Below are positions 43,363 to 51,855 of a stretch of DNA of 64,000 nucleotides, piece after piece. The DNA lies in assembly GCF_009695875.1 (NCBI RefSeq), contig NZ_VUNC01000002.1:394979-458978 (forward strand). The letters run 5' to 3'. Positions within the stretch are counted from its first letter, which is position 1; each line of letters starts with the position of its first letter. The stretch comes from Olsenella porci. Its GTDB lineage: Bacteria; Actinomycetota; Coriobacteriia; Coriobacteriales; Atopobiaceae. Below the pieces are notes generated by a model that was not told the origin of the DNA, did not search any database, and saw only the letters and a program-made list of their open reading frames with translations. The translations under genes were made by a program, and so were the position numbers.

Positions 43363-44205
43363 CTACGCCCCCTGCGAGAAGAACGCCACCGCAATCGCCC
43401 CAGGCCCCACGTGCGTGCCGATCGTCGCCCCCACCGAGCAGATGGGAAGCCCCTCGACCATGCCCTCCCACAGCTCGTGGGAGTCGTCCACGTACTTGCG
43501 CAGGGTCCTCTCGCCTCCCTCGCTGCAGGCAAGCGCGAACGGGCGGTGGAAGTCCACAGGATGCTCCCGCACCAGCTGCACCAGCAGGTTCCGGCCGTTC
43601 TTGGAGCCACGCGCCTTGCCCACCAGCTCCACGCGACCGTCATGCACGGCCACCACCGGCTTGATGGCGAGCAGGGCGCCCATGCCGGCCGCTGCCGATC
43701 CAATGCGCCCGCCACGCCGCAGGTACTCTAGCGTATCGAGCAGCGCCAGCACGTGGACGTCGTCGCGGGCCTCCTGCGTCAGTCGCGCCACCTCAGCCGC
43801 GGAGAGGCCCCTCTCCACCTGCATGAGCGCGTACTCCACCAGGACCTGCTCGCCAATGCACACGTTGAGCGAGTCGACCACGTACACCCACGGGCGACCC
43901 TCTGCGGCGACCATTGCGCTCTGCCAGGTCCCCGAGAGCCTGCTCGAAAGCGTCACCGCCACCACGTCCTCGCCCGCCTCGTGCGCGCGGTCAAAGGCCT
44001 CGGCAAATGCCCCGGGCGAGACCGCCCCCGTCGAGGGTATCTCGTCCGACTCTACCAGCAGCTCAAAGAAGCGCTCGCTCGACAGGTCAACGCCGTCACG
44101 GTACACGGTGTCGCCAAACGCCACGGTCAGCGGCAGCACCGTGAGGCTCGCATGGTCAAAGCCAGTGATGTCGGATGCGGAATCGGTGATGACGCGAACG
44201 GTCAT
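43363..44205 (-). CDS. DegV-family fatty-acid-binding protein
   Basis: A 280-residue DegV/FakB-type protein that binds a fatty acid and, in Gram-positive bacteria, presents it to the FakA kinase. Signatures: VRVITDSASDI at 3-13, the STGAVSPGAFAEAF stretch near 60, VTLSSRLSGTWQSA near 87, and YLRRGGRIG near 160. ATG 44205 follows GAGGGGGA. It lies 107 bp downstream of a MarR regulator on the same strand. In lactic acid bacteria a MarR protein (FabT) controls fatty-acid genes, so a lipid-related unit is plausible. Confidence 0.9.
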   Translation of the reverse strand: MTVRVITDSASDITGFDHASLTVLPLTVAFGDTVYRDGVDLSSERFFELLVESDEIPSTGAVSPGAFAEAFDRAHEAGEDVVAVTLSSRLSGTWQSAMVAAEGRPWVYVVDSLNVCIGEQVLVEYALMQVERGLSAAEVARLTQEARDDVHVLALLDTLEYLRRGGRIGSAAAGMGALLAIKPVVAVHDGRVELVGKARGSKNGRNLLVQLVREHPVDFHRPFALACSEGGERTLRKYVDDSHELWEGMVEGLPICSVGATIGTHVGPGAIAVAFFSQGA

Positions 44206-44312
44206 GGGTGTCCCCCTCCCCCGGGGCAAGCCCGGCGGTAGTTAGATGAGAGTTGCCTGGTGAATGTGGTTGCCGCCCCTCCCGCCGCCGTGCAGGCGCC
44301 GGCGGGCTGACG

Positions 44313-44759
44313 TTAGCCCCGTATCTCCTCCAGACGCGAGAGGATCTGGGCGAGCCATCCGTAGAGCCGGCTGCGCTCGTCGGGGCTGAGGTCGGCGCTC
44401 GCCTGGCGGACCACGTCGTCGATGATCTGGTCCATCTCCAGCGCGATCCCCTGGCCGAGCTCCGTCAGTCGAACGGGCGCACGATAGCGGCCGGCGCCCG
44501 TCTCGCCACCCGGCGCGCGATGCACGAGGCCCTCGCGCTCCAGCTTCGCCACGGTACGAGTCACAGCGGCGCGGTCCTGGTGAATCAGCCGCGCGAGCTC
44601 CGCCTCGGAGAAGCCGGCGTCGCTCTGTCCCAGGTAGTACAGGACCATGGTGTCGGTCCCCCGCAGGCCAAGCGACCCCATCTTCTCCGACTTGATGCGC
44701 TGGACCTCCTTGTTGAGGGCGTAGACCACGCCAACGAAGTTCTCGAATCGGTCGTTCAT
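44313..44759 (-). CDS. MarR-family transcriptional regulator
   Basis: A 148-residue winged-helix regulator, normal length. The helix-turn-helix region is SEAELARLIHQDRAAVTRTVAKL (about 51-73), followed by the wing (APGGETGAGRYRAPV). Two palindromic GTTGA...TCAAC-type sites lie 112-180 bp upstream, suggesting autoregulation. They share the TTGA-N4-TCAA form with the operators of the other MarR gene at 9984. It is followed by degV, which may be in the same transcript. Confidence 0.9.
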   Translation of the reverse strand: MNDRFENFVGVVYALNKEVQRIKSEKMGSLGLRGTDTMVLYYLGQSDAGFSEAELARLIHQDRAAVTRTVAKLEREGLVHRAPGGETGAGRYRAPVRLTELGQGIALEMDQIIDDVVRQASADLSPDERSRLYGWLAQILSRLEEIRG

Positions 44760-44870
44760 AGTGCTCCCATCCGTCGTGGCGGGGTTGTGGCGCGCGTCGT
44801 GGGGCGGCTGGTCGTGGGCCTTCGCAACCCAGGTGCAGGCACGCGACCCAGCCGTTGGTAGCCTCCACTT

Positions 44871-44938
44871 GTTGATTCGTCAACATCTTAAGTCCGCTTT
44901 GTCTGTTTGCAAGCACAAGTTGTTGCGTTGTCAACATC
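44871..44938 (-). promoter_or_regulatory. Two MarR-type operators upstream of the marR/degV unit
   Basis: On the minus strand GATGTTGACGAATCAAC (44887-44871) and GATGTTGACAACGCAAC (44938-44922) are direct repeats 51 bp apart. The first contains the palindrome GTTGA-CGAA-TCAAC. The second keeps one perfect half, and its TTGACA may be a -35 element. Confidence 0.6.
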
Positions 44939-44993
44939 TCAACACATGGGGGAGCCGCCGGGAACGGCGTCTGGCCCCGTGCGAGGTGATGCC

Positions 44994-45156
44994 TGCTGAG
45001 AAAAGTCGACCTGTGGCAATCCAGGCACCGTCTCTACCGAGGAAAGTCGACCTGTGGCAGCGAAAGGGTGCCGCCGTAGGCCACTATTCGACATTCCTCG
45101 GCGGCAGACGACCTCCAGGGTCCCTCCCATTGCCACAGGTCGACTTTTCTCAGCTG
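44994..45156. repeat. Family A inverted-repeat element, locus 6
   Basis: Outer halves 44994-45022 and 45129-45156 are perfectly complementary over 26 nt with the core GTCGACCTGTGG. Inner halves are 45036-45061 and 45077-45104. The whole element is 163 bp, the most compact in the window and the clearest example of the nested layout. It lies between the marR operators and the hsp20 promoter. Confidence 0.9.
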
Positions 45157-45363
45157 CCTCCCCACCGGCTGGGTCGGGGGCGGCGGTTCGCCTGGCCTCT
45201 TTGAGCGGCTATCTTGGCTCGGGCGCTCTCCAAGGGCTCGTCGGCCCGGTCCCGCCCCGCCTGCCACCATCCCGCCCTCCCCAGCAGCTTGCCGTCCCAA
45301 GGACAAGGGCGCATGAAGAGAACGGTGCGAGCGCCACCTTATGAGTGTCCGTAACGCATAACA

Positions 45364-45407
45364 TCTAAGTCTGATGGACTTAGAATTTCTTCCTTCTCGT
45401 GTATAAA
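45364..45407 (+). promoter_or_regulatory. hsp20 promoter with HAIR-like operator
   Basis: CTAAGT-N7-ACTTAG (45365-45383; arms extend to 8 bp as TCTAAGTC/GACTTAGA) has the same geometry as the HspR-binding HAIR element (CTTGAGT-N7-ACTCAAG) but differs in two arm positions. It overlaps a likely -35 (TTAGAA 45380-45385). A -10 (TATAAA 45402-45407) follows after 16 bp. Confidence 0.6.
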
Positions 45408-45490
45408 GCCACCCCTGCCGGGAACATAAGAGAGTGAACCCAAGGGGGTCCAGAAGAAAGGGCTCCCACCACATAGAAGGAGTGGTAACG

Positions 45491-45919
45491 ATGGCAGGCA
45501 TGGTTCCTTACAGTGACTACGAGAAGGCACTTCGCAGGACTTGGCCGTTCGGCGCTTTCGACGACTTCTTCGCGCCTCTCGCGGCAATCGGGTCCGACAA
45601 CGCGTTCAAGATGAACGTCGAGGACGCAGGCGACAAGTACGTGGTCACGGCGGAGCTCCCGGGCGTCAAGAAGGACGAGGTCGACGTGGAGCTCAACGAG
45701 GGTCGCCTCTCGATCTCGGTGGACAAGAAGGAGTCCGACGAGGAGAAGGGCAAGAACTACCTGCAGAAGGAGACCTCGGAGTGGCAGGCAAGCCGTGGCG
45801 TGTACCTGAAGGATGCCGCTACCGCCGGCCTAACCGCCAAGCTGGACGGCGGCGTGCTCACGGTCAACGTCCCCAAGCAGGAGGAGAAGAGCAACGTCAC
45901 CAAGGTCGCAATCGACTAG
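45491..45919 (+). CDS. Small heat-shock protein, Hsp20/alpha-crystallin family
   Basis: A 142-residue ATP-independent chaperone that holds unfolding proteins. The alpha-crystallin domain (about 35-132) shows YVVTAELPGVKKDEVDVEL near 55-73, and LDGGVLTVNVPKQ matches the family's GVLxVxVPK signature. ATG 45491 has GAAGGAG eight bases before. It is monocistronic between a HAIR-like promoter and a strong terminator, as expected for a heat-induced gene. Confidence 0.93.
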   Translation: MAGMVPYSDYEKALRRTWPFGAFDDFFAPLAAIGSDNAFKMNVEDAGDKYVVTAELPGVKKDEVDVELNEGRLSISVDKKESDEEKGKNYLQKETSEWQASRGVYLKDAATAGLTAKLDGGVLTVNVPKQEEKSNVTKVAID

Positions 45920-45984
45920 CGGTTGTCGAGCTCAGGCCAGCCCAAGAAGCCACAGCGTAGGCTTCGGCCCAATTGGGTCCATTC

Positions 45985-46022
45985 GGTGCCCCGTCGCGCA
46001 GGTGCGACGGGGCACCTTTTTT
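45985..46022 (+). terminator. Rho-independent terminator of hsp20
   Basis: Stem GGTGCCCCGTCGC/GCGACGGGGCACC (13 bp) with a 6-nt loop, followed directly by TTTTTT. Textbook form. Confidence 0.92.
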
Positions 46023-46070
46023 CGTCGAGGGCATGCGCCAGGCGAGAAGTGCCACCCATCCGCCCGCAAC

Positions 46071-47138
46071 CTACCCAAGGTGGCGTCCGGGATGCCTGTG
46101 TTTGCGGCCTCCAGCAGCGTGTCGCGAGCCATCCCCTACCGGTCCGCTTCCAACCTCGCTGCGGGCGCTCCTCTCGCCTGCCCCCCTCGCCTTTGGGGCG
46201 TACGGATTGCCGGGCGTGTAATACCCCGTCCCCGCGCGTACGCCCCCGCCGGGTGCGCCGTCGCCCGAGCCACCCGCACGCCCATCGCCCCTTCGGCGCT
46301 CGTGGTGCCGCATAGCAAGCCCCAGCAGCACGCCCATCGCGATAGCCAGTCCCAGCAGCGTGAGGGGCAGCAACGTCCGACGCACCGGGGGCGTGGTGCT
46401 CACGTGACTGTCGGTCCCCTCGGTCCATCCCCTTGGCAGCTCGCAGCGCTCGGCATGGACCAGCAGGCGATGCGTGTTGATGCCATAGGGCGTGCAGGTG
46501 ACCAGCGTCACCAGGTCCTTACCGTCCCGTATGCGCAGGCTCTCCGTCTGGTTGGGCAGCACGGTCTCGAGGGAGGTCACGCGGTACGCATGGTCCTCGC
46601 CCAGCACCTGCAGCACAAAGTAGTCCCCCACCTGCAGCTGGGTCAGGTCGTCGAAGATCCTGACCGACGGCAGGCCGTTGTGCCCCGCGATCACCGCGTG
46701 CGAGGACGGCCCGCCGTACGGCAGCGAGGTCGTGGGCATGTGGCCAGCGCCCCTCTGCAGCACGTCATCCTCAACGGTGTGGTAGACGGGTATCTTCAGG
46801 CTGACCTTGGGGATGACCAGGGTGCCCATCACGCCGTCCCCGGCAACGTCCATCAGGGAGAGGTACTCCTCGTCGGTGGGACGCGAGGCGTTGGGGTCAA
46901 AGGGGTCCGTGACCTCCACCCTGCCGTCCGCGAGCTGCTGGTTGTACTCCAGCGCCCGCCTGCGCTCGGCGTCCAGGTCAACCTTGGGGTCGGACCCATC
47001 GGTCGCAGACTCCTGCGTGACGATGACCCCCTCCTGGTACTGCTTCTGCAGGTAGTCGCTCACGTAGGGATAGGCGATCAGCGCGATGCCCACGAGCATC
47101 CCAAGCGCCTGGAGGAGGATCCTGAGCTTCTTGTTCAC
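46071..47138 (-). CDS. Class C (pilin-polymerising) sortase of pilus locus 2
   Basis: A 355-residue membrane transpeptidase that joins pilin subunits. N-terminal membrane helix (about 7-25), catalytic domain with His in VIAGHNG (about 151), Cys near 214 in LVTCTPYGINTHRLLVH, with the Arg in the same motif, then a second membrane helix near 245-265, the class C layout. The C-terminal tail of about 90 Gly/Arg-rich residues is longer than usual. The start is GTG 47138 with AGGAAGG before it. It is the last gene of the VWA-tip / LPTTG-pilin / sortase operon. Confidence 0.9.
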   Translation of the reverse strand: MNKKLRILLQALGMLVGIALIAYPYVSDYLQKQYQEGVIVTQESATDGSDPKVDLDAERRRALEYNQQLADGRVEVTDPFDPNASRPTDEEYLSLMDVAGDGVMGTLVIPKVSLKIPVYHTVEDDVLQRGAGHMPTTSLPYGGPSSHAVIAGHNGLPSVRIFDDLTQLQVGDYFVLQVLGEDHAYRVTSLETVLPNQTESLRIRDGKDLVTLVTCTPYGINTHRLLVHAERCELPRGWTEGTDSHVSTTPPVRRTLLPLTLLGLAIAMGVLLGLAMRHHERRRGDGRAGGSGDGAPGGGVRAGTGYYTPGNPYAPKARGAGERSARSEVGSGPVGDGSRHAAGGRKHRHPGRHLG

Positions 47139-47160
47139 GGAGTGGCCTTCCTAGGCGCAA

Positions 47161-47191
47161 GGGCGCGGCCGGCTGGCTGCCGACCGCGCCC
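47161..47191 (-). promoter_or_regulatory. Hairpin between pilin and sortase genes
   Basis: GGGCGCGGCCGGC and GCCGACCGCGCCC pair with one mismatch around a 5-nt loop, 40 bp after the pilin stop. There is no T-run. Such hairpins often lower sortase output relative to the abundant pilin. Confidence 0.5.
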
Positions 47192-47231
47192 GTTGGCCCC
47201 GTCAGAGGGGCTTACGCGAGACGGGCGTACG

Positions 47232-48578
47232 CTAGTCCTGCCTGCGGCCGCGCACGATGAGGGCGGCGGTGCCGGCGATCACGGCAACGCCCAGGACGGT
47301 GATCGCGATGGTGCCGGCGCCACCGGTGGTGGGCAGCAGGCCGGCGGCATGGTCCTTGGGGTCGATGATGTCGACGGTCTTGTAGGCGTTGTCCCTCGCC
47401 TCGACGGAGACGGACTGGTTCTCGACGAGGCTGTAGCCTGCAGGCGCCTTGGTCTCCTTGATCGTGTAGGTCCCGGATGCCAGGGCGTAGTCAAAGGTCA
47501 GGTCACCGTTTGCGTCGGTGGTCTGGGTGTCGAGCACAGTCGTGCCGTCCTTGTCGAGCAGCTGGAACTCTGCGCCCTGAAGGGCGGTCTTGCCGTCCTC
47601 GGCGGTCTTGTGGATCTTGATGCCAGCATTGGCGACGACGACGCTGTCGCTCACGGTCTTCTGGGTGGAGTCGTAGCTGTTGGCCGAGAAGAGCAGCGTC
47701 GCGGTGTTGGCGCGACCGTTCTCAACGGGGGCGGTGCCCGTGAGCTTGGCTTGGTAGGTGATGCTCACGGTCTGGCCAGCGGAGCTCGCGAGGTACAAGG
47801 CCAGGTCGACGCTGATGTTGCCGCCAGTGGAGATCACGGGGTCCTTCGCCGTCCCGTTGACCTTCATCGTTCCGGGGATGTACTCGATGCCGTCGGGGAG
47901 CTTGTCCTTCACCAGGAAGTCGCGGTCCGCCGCGCCGTTGTAGTTGGGCACAACGACGTCGATCTTGTAGAAGACGATTCCGTTGGTCGAGACGCCCGTC
48001 TGCGTCTGGGTCTCGTGGGCCCCGTTCTCGTGCGTGGCGGCGCCCTTGAGGATGCTCACGTTGGAGGACTTGAGCGGCACGGTCAGCGCCTCGTCGTAAC
48101 CCCAGCTGCCGTCGGAATTGGCCTTGAGGTTCACCGGGACGAGGGTGTTCTCGTAGACCCTCGACACGTCGTCGGCATTGGAGACGCTCACATAGTACAG
48201 TCCCGCGTCCAGGCCGGAGAAGGTCGCCGAGGTGGTGCCGGTAACCTTCTGCGTGGCGACCGGAGTGACGCTGGTGGAGAAGACCTTGGACGCGAGGTCG
48301 TTGGCGATCGACTTGCGACCGGTCTCGTCCGCCTTCTCGTAGTCGTCGACCGTCTTCCCGCTTGTGGGCGTGACGACCCACGCCTTGTTGAGCGTGTTGT
48401 CATCCTCAACGGTGACGCTCGCGACCTGGTAGAGGTTGACCGTGTCCCCCTCCTTCAGGTTGCTCACGGTGAGCGACCCGCCCTTCGCGTCTAGGGCGAG
48501 TGCCGCGCTCGGGAGGAGCGCAGCCGCGAGCAGCGCCGAAAATGCCACTGCCACCAGGCTCCTGAGCTTACGAACCAT
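47232..48578 (-). CDS. LPTTG-anchored backbone pilin of pilus locus 2
   Basis: A 448-residue pilin precursor. Signal peptide 1-29 (ending AALALDA), an N-terminal domain (SLTVSNLKEGDTVNLYQVA), a middle isopeptide domain (IVFYKIDVVVPNYNG...), and a C-terminal SpaA/Cna-B domain starting IKIHKTAEDGK with YTIKETKAPAGYS. The sorting signal is LPTTG at about 415-419, then a hydrophobic helix and RGRRQD. RBS AAGGAGAAGG. Its size and its position next to a class C sortase make it the probable shaft subunit. Confidence 0.9.
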   Translation of the reverse strand: MVRKLRSLVAVAFSALLAAALLPSAALALDAKGGSLTVSNLKEGDTVNLYQVASVTVEDDNTLNKAWVVTPTSGKTVDDYEKADETGRKSIANDLASKVFSTSVTPVATQKVTGTTSATFSGLDAGLYYVSVSNADDVSRVYENTLVPVNLKANSDGSWGYDEALTVPLKSSNVSILKGAATHENGAHETQTQTGVSTNGIVFYKIDVVVPNYNGAADRDFLVKDKLPDGIEYIPGTMKVNGTAKDPVISTGGNISVDLALYLASSAGQTVSITYQAKLTGTAPVENGRANTATLLFSANSYDSTQKTVSDSVVVANAGIKIHKTAEDGKTALQGAEFQLLDKDGTTVLDTQTTDANGDLTFDYALASGTYTIKETKAPAGYSLVENQSVSVEARDNAYKTVDIIDPKDHAAGLLPTTGGAGTIAITVLGVAVIAGTAALIVRGRRQD

Positions 48579-48677
48579 GTCCTTCTCCTTTCCTTCGCTG
48601 CTCGCGCAGCAGTTGACCCCTACCCTTGGTGCTATCTGCTCCGCCCCAGGCACAACGTCCCCGGGCGGGGAATGCCG

Positions 48678-50882
48678 TCACTGGTGGTGACGTACCGTCA
48701 GCGCCACGATTCCCGCGACCGCCGCCATGCCCAGGGCGTACAGGGGCGCGCTGCCCAGGCCGCCCGTCTGCGGAATCGTCTGCGGGGCGCTCGACGTGTT
48801 GCTGATGGCTATCTGGAAGTAGCGTCCTTGCGAAGATTTGCCGACCTCCGCGCTCTGGGTGCCGTCGGAGAGCGTTGCCGTCTCGCCGTCCACCGTGAGG
48901 GTGAGGGAGCCGGGCAGCTTGTCGTAGCCCGCGGGGACCGAGGTCTCGGTGATGGTGTAGGTGCCATCCGAGAGGGTCTGCCCCTCGCCGGTGGTGGCGT
49001 AGCCGTCCTCGCCCGTGGTGAGGGTGTAGGTCGCGCCGTTGCCCTCGACCGTGAACGTTGCGCCCTGGAGCGGCCTCTGGCTGTCGCCCGTGCCGGTGTA
49101 CTTGAACACGCGAAGGCCAAACGGCACGTACGTGTTGGTGAAGGCCGCGGTTTCCGACTGCGCGGTGAGACCCTTGAGCGAGACCTCGATGCCATCGGGA
49201 TTGCTGGAGGTCCAGCCGTCGGGCGTCTCCTCCACCACGGTGTAGGAGTGCCCCGTGGGACCTGCGGAGACGGTGGCGTCCGCGGTCCAGTTGTTCTCGG
49301 CGGAAAGGTCGACGGTCTTGTAGTCCTCGCCGTCCCGCCTCACGGTCACGGTCAGCTTCTGGGGCAGGTGCGTGCTGCCCTCCCATGCCTTCGACACCGT
49401 AATCTTGGAGGTGGGGACGGTGATCGTGGGGACGTCGAACGAGGCGGACTCGACGTCCGAGACGACCGGGTCGCTGCCGGTCACGCTGGTGACCGTCCTG
49501 TACGAGACGGAGCCGTTCTCGTTGGTCGCGACCTCGTAGGCACCGTCCGTCTCCGCCGCCCTGTCAAACTCCTCCTGGATGACGTGTACCTTGAAGCTGA
49601 TGGCATAGATCACGCCGTGCTCCAGCGTCTTGCCGTCGCCCAGGCTCCAGCTGACCCTGCCGTCCGCGTCCACGGTGGCCGCGGGGGCGTCAGCCCAGGG
49701 CTCGCCGTTCCTGGTGTAGGTGAACTCCGGGGCTGTCTCGCCCTCGGGCAGGACGTAGCTCACGCTGTGCGACAGGGTATCCGTGATGGTGACGTCCTGG
49801 TAGGCCACGCCCGTCTCTATGACCTGCGCGATGTCGGCGAGGGCGGAGTTGAGCTTCTCGGAGTCGGTACCGTCGAAGGCGGTGCCGTCGGGAGCGGAGT
49901 TGGTCTGCTTGGCGAAGTCGTGCATGCTGGTCGCGGCATCCGCGCCCGTGTAGATGGTGTACAGGCCCACGACGTTGCTCGGGCGGGTGCTCGCCGAGGT
50001 GACCGCCTGGTCGAAGAATTCCTGGAGGTCACTCTGGGGCTGGCTTGCCTTGCCGTTGCCCGTTTGCCTCCCGTTGACCATCCCGTAGGTGGGCTCGCCA
50101 TCCGAGAGGAACAGGATGTAGGTGGGGGTCGTGGTGTCCCTGATCGCGAGCTGCTTCGCCCTGTCCAGGGCCTCCGTCCAGTTGGTGCCGCCCTCGGCGG
50201 CGAGGCCGTTCACCAGGGTCTTGAAGCTCTCCGCCTGACCCCCGTGGTAGTACGCGCTTGGGCCGGTGCCCTCGCCATAGCCCGAGAACGTCTCGAGCGA
50301 GAGGCCGATGGTGCTCGCGCCGTCGCCAATCAGCTGGTCCGCGAGGCTCGAGAGCGCGCCCTTCGCGACGTCGAGGCGGGTCACGTCCTCGTACCGCGTG
50401 ACCTGCTGGTACCAGGAGCCGGTGTACTGGACCTGCGAGCCATCGGGGGCGTCGTAGGTGTAGTAGTAGCTCCATAGGTTCCGCACGTGCCTGGTGAGAA
50501 GGACGTACTCGCCATCGACGAGGCCGTAGGTGGCTCCGCTGGCCCACTCCCACCGGCCTACCTGCTCCCACCCCGTCACCCTGCGCCTCGCGACCACGTC
50601 GTTCATGGAGCCGGAGGTGTCGAGCACGACGATCACGTTGGCGCTTGACTTGGATTGGCTGGATGCGGTCTCTCCCGTGACGCTCAGCGTCACGGTGGCG
50701 GTTCCGTCCTCGTTGAGAATGGCTGCCTTCTCGTGCTCGGGCTCCCCGAGCGTGGGGGTCTCGGCAAGCGCTGAGACAGGCGCCGCGGCAAGGATAGGGA
50801 GCATGGCGACGGAGGCCATGGCGACAGCGATTCCAGCAAGCCTCTTGGCGGTGGCTGCTGCGGATGAGAGTCCTGGTCTCAT
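48678..50882 (-). CDS. VWA-domain pilus tip adhesin, IPQTG-anchored
   Basis: A 734-residue surface adhesin. Signal peptide 1-40. A von Willebrand A domain (about 80-370) has a MIDAS metal site DTSGS at 88-92. An aromatic-rich insert (NLWSYYYTYDAPDG, about 135-160) may shape the ligand face. Ig-like and Cna-B domains follow (VSKAWEGSTHLPQ, FKYTGTGDSQRPLQGATF, ITETSVPAGYDKLPG). The sorting signal is IPQTG at 703-707. It is first in the operon, typical of a tip protein binding host matrix. The ribosome binding site before ATG 50882 is weak (GAGGG). Confidence 0.89.
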   Translation of the reverse strand: MRPGLSSAAATAKRLAGIAVAMASVAMLPILAAAPVSALAETPTLGEPEHEKAAILNEDGTATVTLSVTGETASSQSKSSANVIVVLDTSGSMNDVVARRRVTGWEQVGRWEWASGATYGLVDGEYVLLTRHVRNLWSYYYTYDAPDGSQVQYTGSWYQQVTRYEDVTRLDVAKGALSSLADQLIGDGASTIGLSLETFSGYGEGTGPSAYYHGGQAESFKTLVNGLAAEGGTNWTEALDRAKQLAIRDTTTPTYILFLSDGEPTYGMVNGRQTGNGKASQPQSDLQEFFDQAVTSASTRPSNVVGLYTIYTGADAATSMHDFAKQTNSAPDGTAFDGTDSEKLNSALADIAQVIETGVAYQDVTITDTLSHSVSYVLPEGETAPEFTYTRNGEPWADAPAATVDADGRVSWSLGDGKTLEHGVIYAISFKVHVIQEEFDRAAETDGAYEVATNENGSVSYRTVTSVTGSDPVVSDVESASFDVPTITVPTSKITVSKAWEGSTHLPQKLTVTVRRDGEDYKTVDLSAENNWTADATVSAGPTGHSYTVVEETPDGWTSSNPDGIEVSLKGLTAQSETAAFTNTYVPFGLRVFKYTGTGDSQRPLQGATFTVEGNGATYTLTTGEDGYATTGEGQTLSDGTYTITETSVPAGYDKLPGSLTLTVDGETATLSDGTQSAEVGKSSQGRYFQIAISNTSSAPQTIPQTGGLGSAPLYALGMAAVAGIVALTVRHHQ

Positions 50883-51855
50883 AGGCGGCCCTCGTCTTCG
50901 GTTATGACTGACTGAAATGGATAACCCCCCACATGGTTATTCCTTGCTGCCGATTCTAACGGAGTACTCCGGTTTCTGCAGCTGGTTATCAGCTAACTGC
51001 TATCAAGCTATCTCTGAGCGGAATTTATGAACACTTTTTTGTACATCCGTTCATGTTTTGAGGTAAGAAACAGGCTTTTGTGACTTGACGCCCCTGATAT
51101 TGTTTTCTAACAGCAAATATTCGTGTCCAATTCACTTTGCGGTCCCAAAGTCAAGAAGGGATGACCGAAAGTATTATGTGGTCTGATATGCACTTTTCTG
51201 ATTATGAATAACGCTTCCTCATATGGAGAATGCACTTCCCCGCTCATTGCGTGGAACCGCCTGCAAGGGCAGGATGAACGCACCTGCTGTCGATGCTGTA
51301 AAGGCGGCAGCCATTTGCGAGCATGCCGTTCAGAGGAACTCGGAGAAGAGAGCCGTAGTGCCAGAGCGGACGAGGATTTGGGCCATCCGATGCCATGGCC
51401 TAAGACCTGATGGCAAGCCCCTGGACAGGAACGGTCCGACCCTGTCACCCCAGCCGTATGCGCTGCCCACATGGGCGTCAATCGCACCCTTCCCCAGCCA
51501 TCACGCTACGAGATCAACATGAGGGCTAGGGAGACTAAGCGGGGGGGCGGACACGCCCACGTGGGCGGGAGAAAGGCTTCCGGACGGGCGGAAGCAACGA
51601 CGACCCGACGGCCTATGGGACGAGCTTGAGAGAGGAGTTCCCGCCCTTCTCTCCCCCAACTGCATCCATGCCGTCGCCGGCAAAGGTGTCCTCCTGGTGC
51701 GCCTGGCCCCACTCCAAGATAGGCTTCCGTCACGCCACTTCCTGATGCGCTCGTTCACGGCTTCCAGACAAGGCTGCGGCAGGCCAGCGGGCGGCTGCCG
51801 GGGAGAGGGGCCCGGGCACGGTGGCCGCGTCCCTCTCCCCTGCCGGCGAGCCTGC
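50883..51855. other. Gene-free gap with an AT-rich upstream region of pilus locus 2
   Basis: No convincing gene in 973 bp. Bases about 50890-51230 are markedly AT-rich (51061-51120 is about 38 percent G+C against roughly 65-70 around it) and contain repeated GGTTAT/TATCA motifs (50937, 50983, 51000). The remaining part to 51855 is high-GC with no feature I can name. Confidence 0.55.

Noticed and set aside
51107..51487. 126-codon minus-strand frame in the pilus 2 upstream gap
   Set aside because: Crosses the sharp AT-rich to GC-rich boundary with no change in coding signal; no domain or ribosome binding site.
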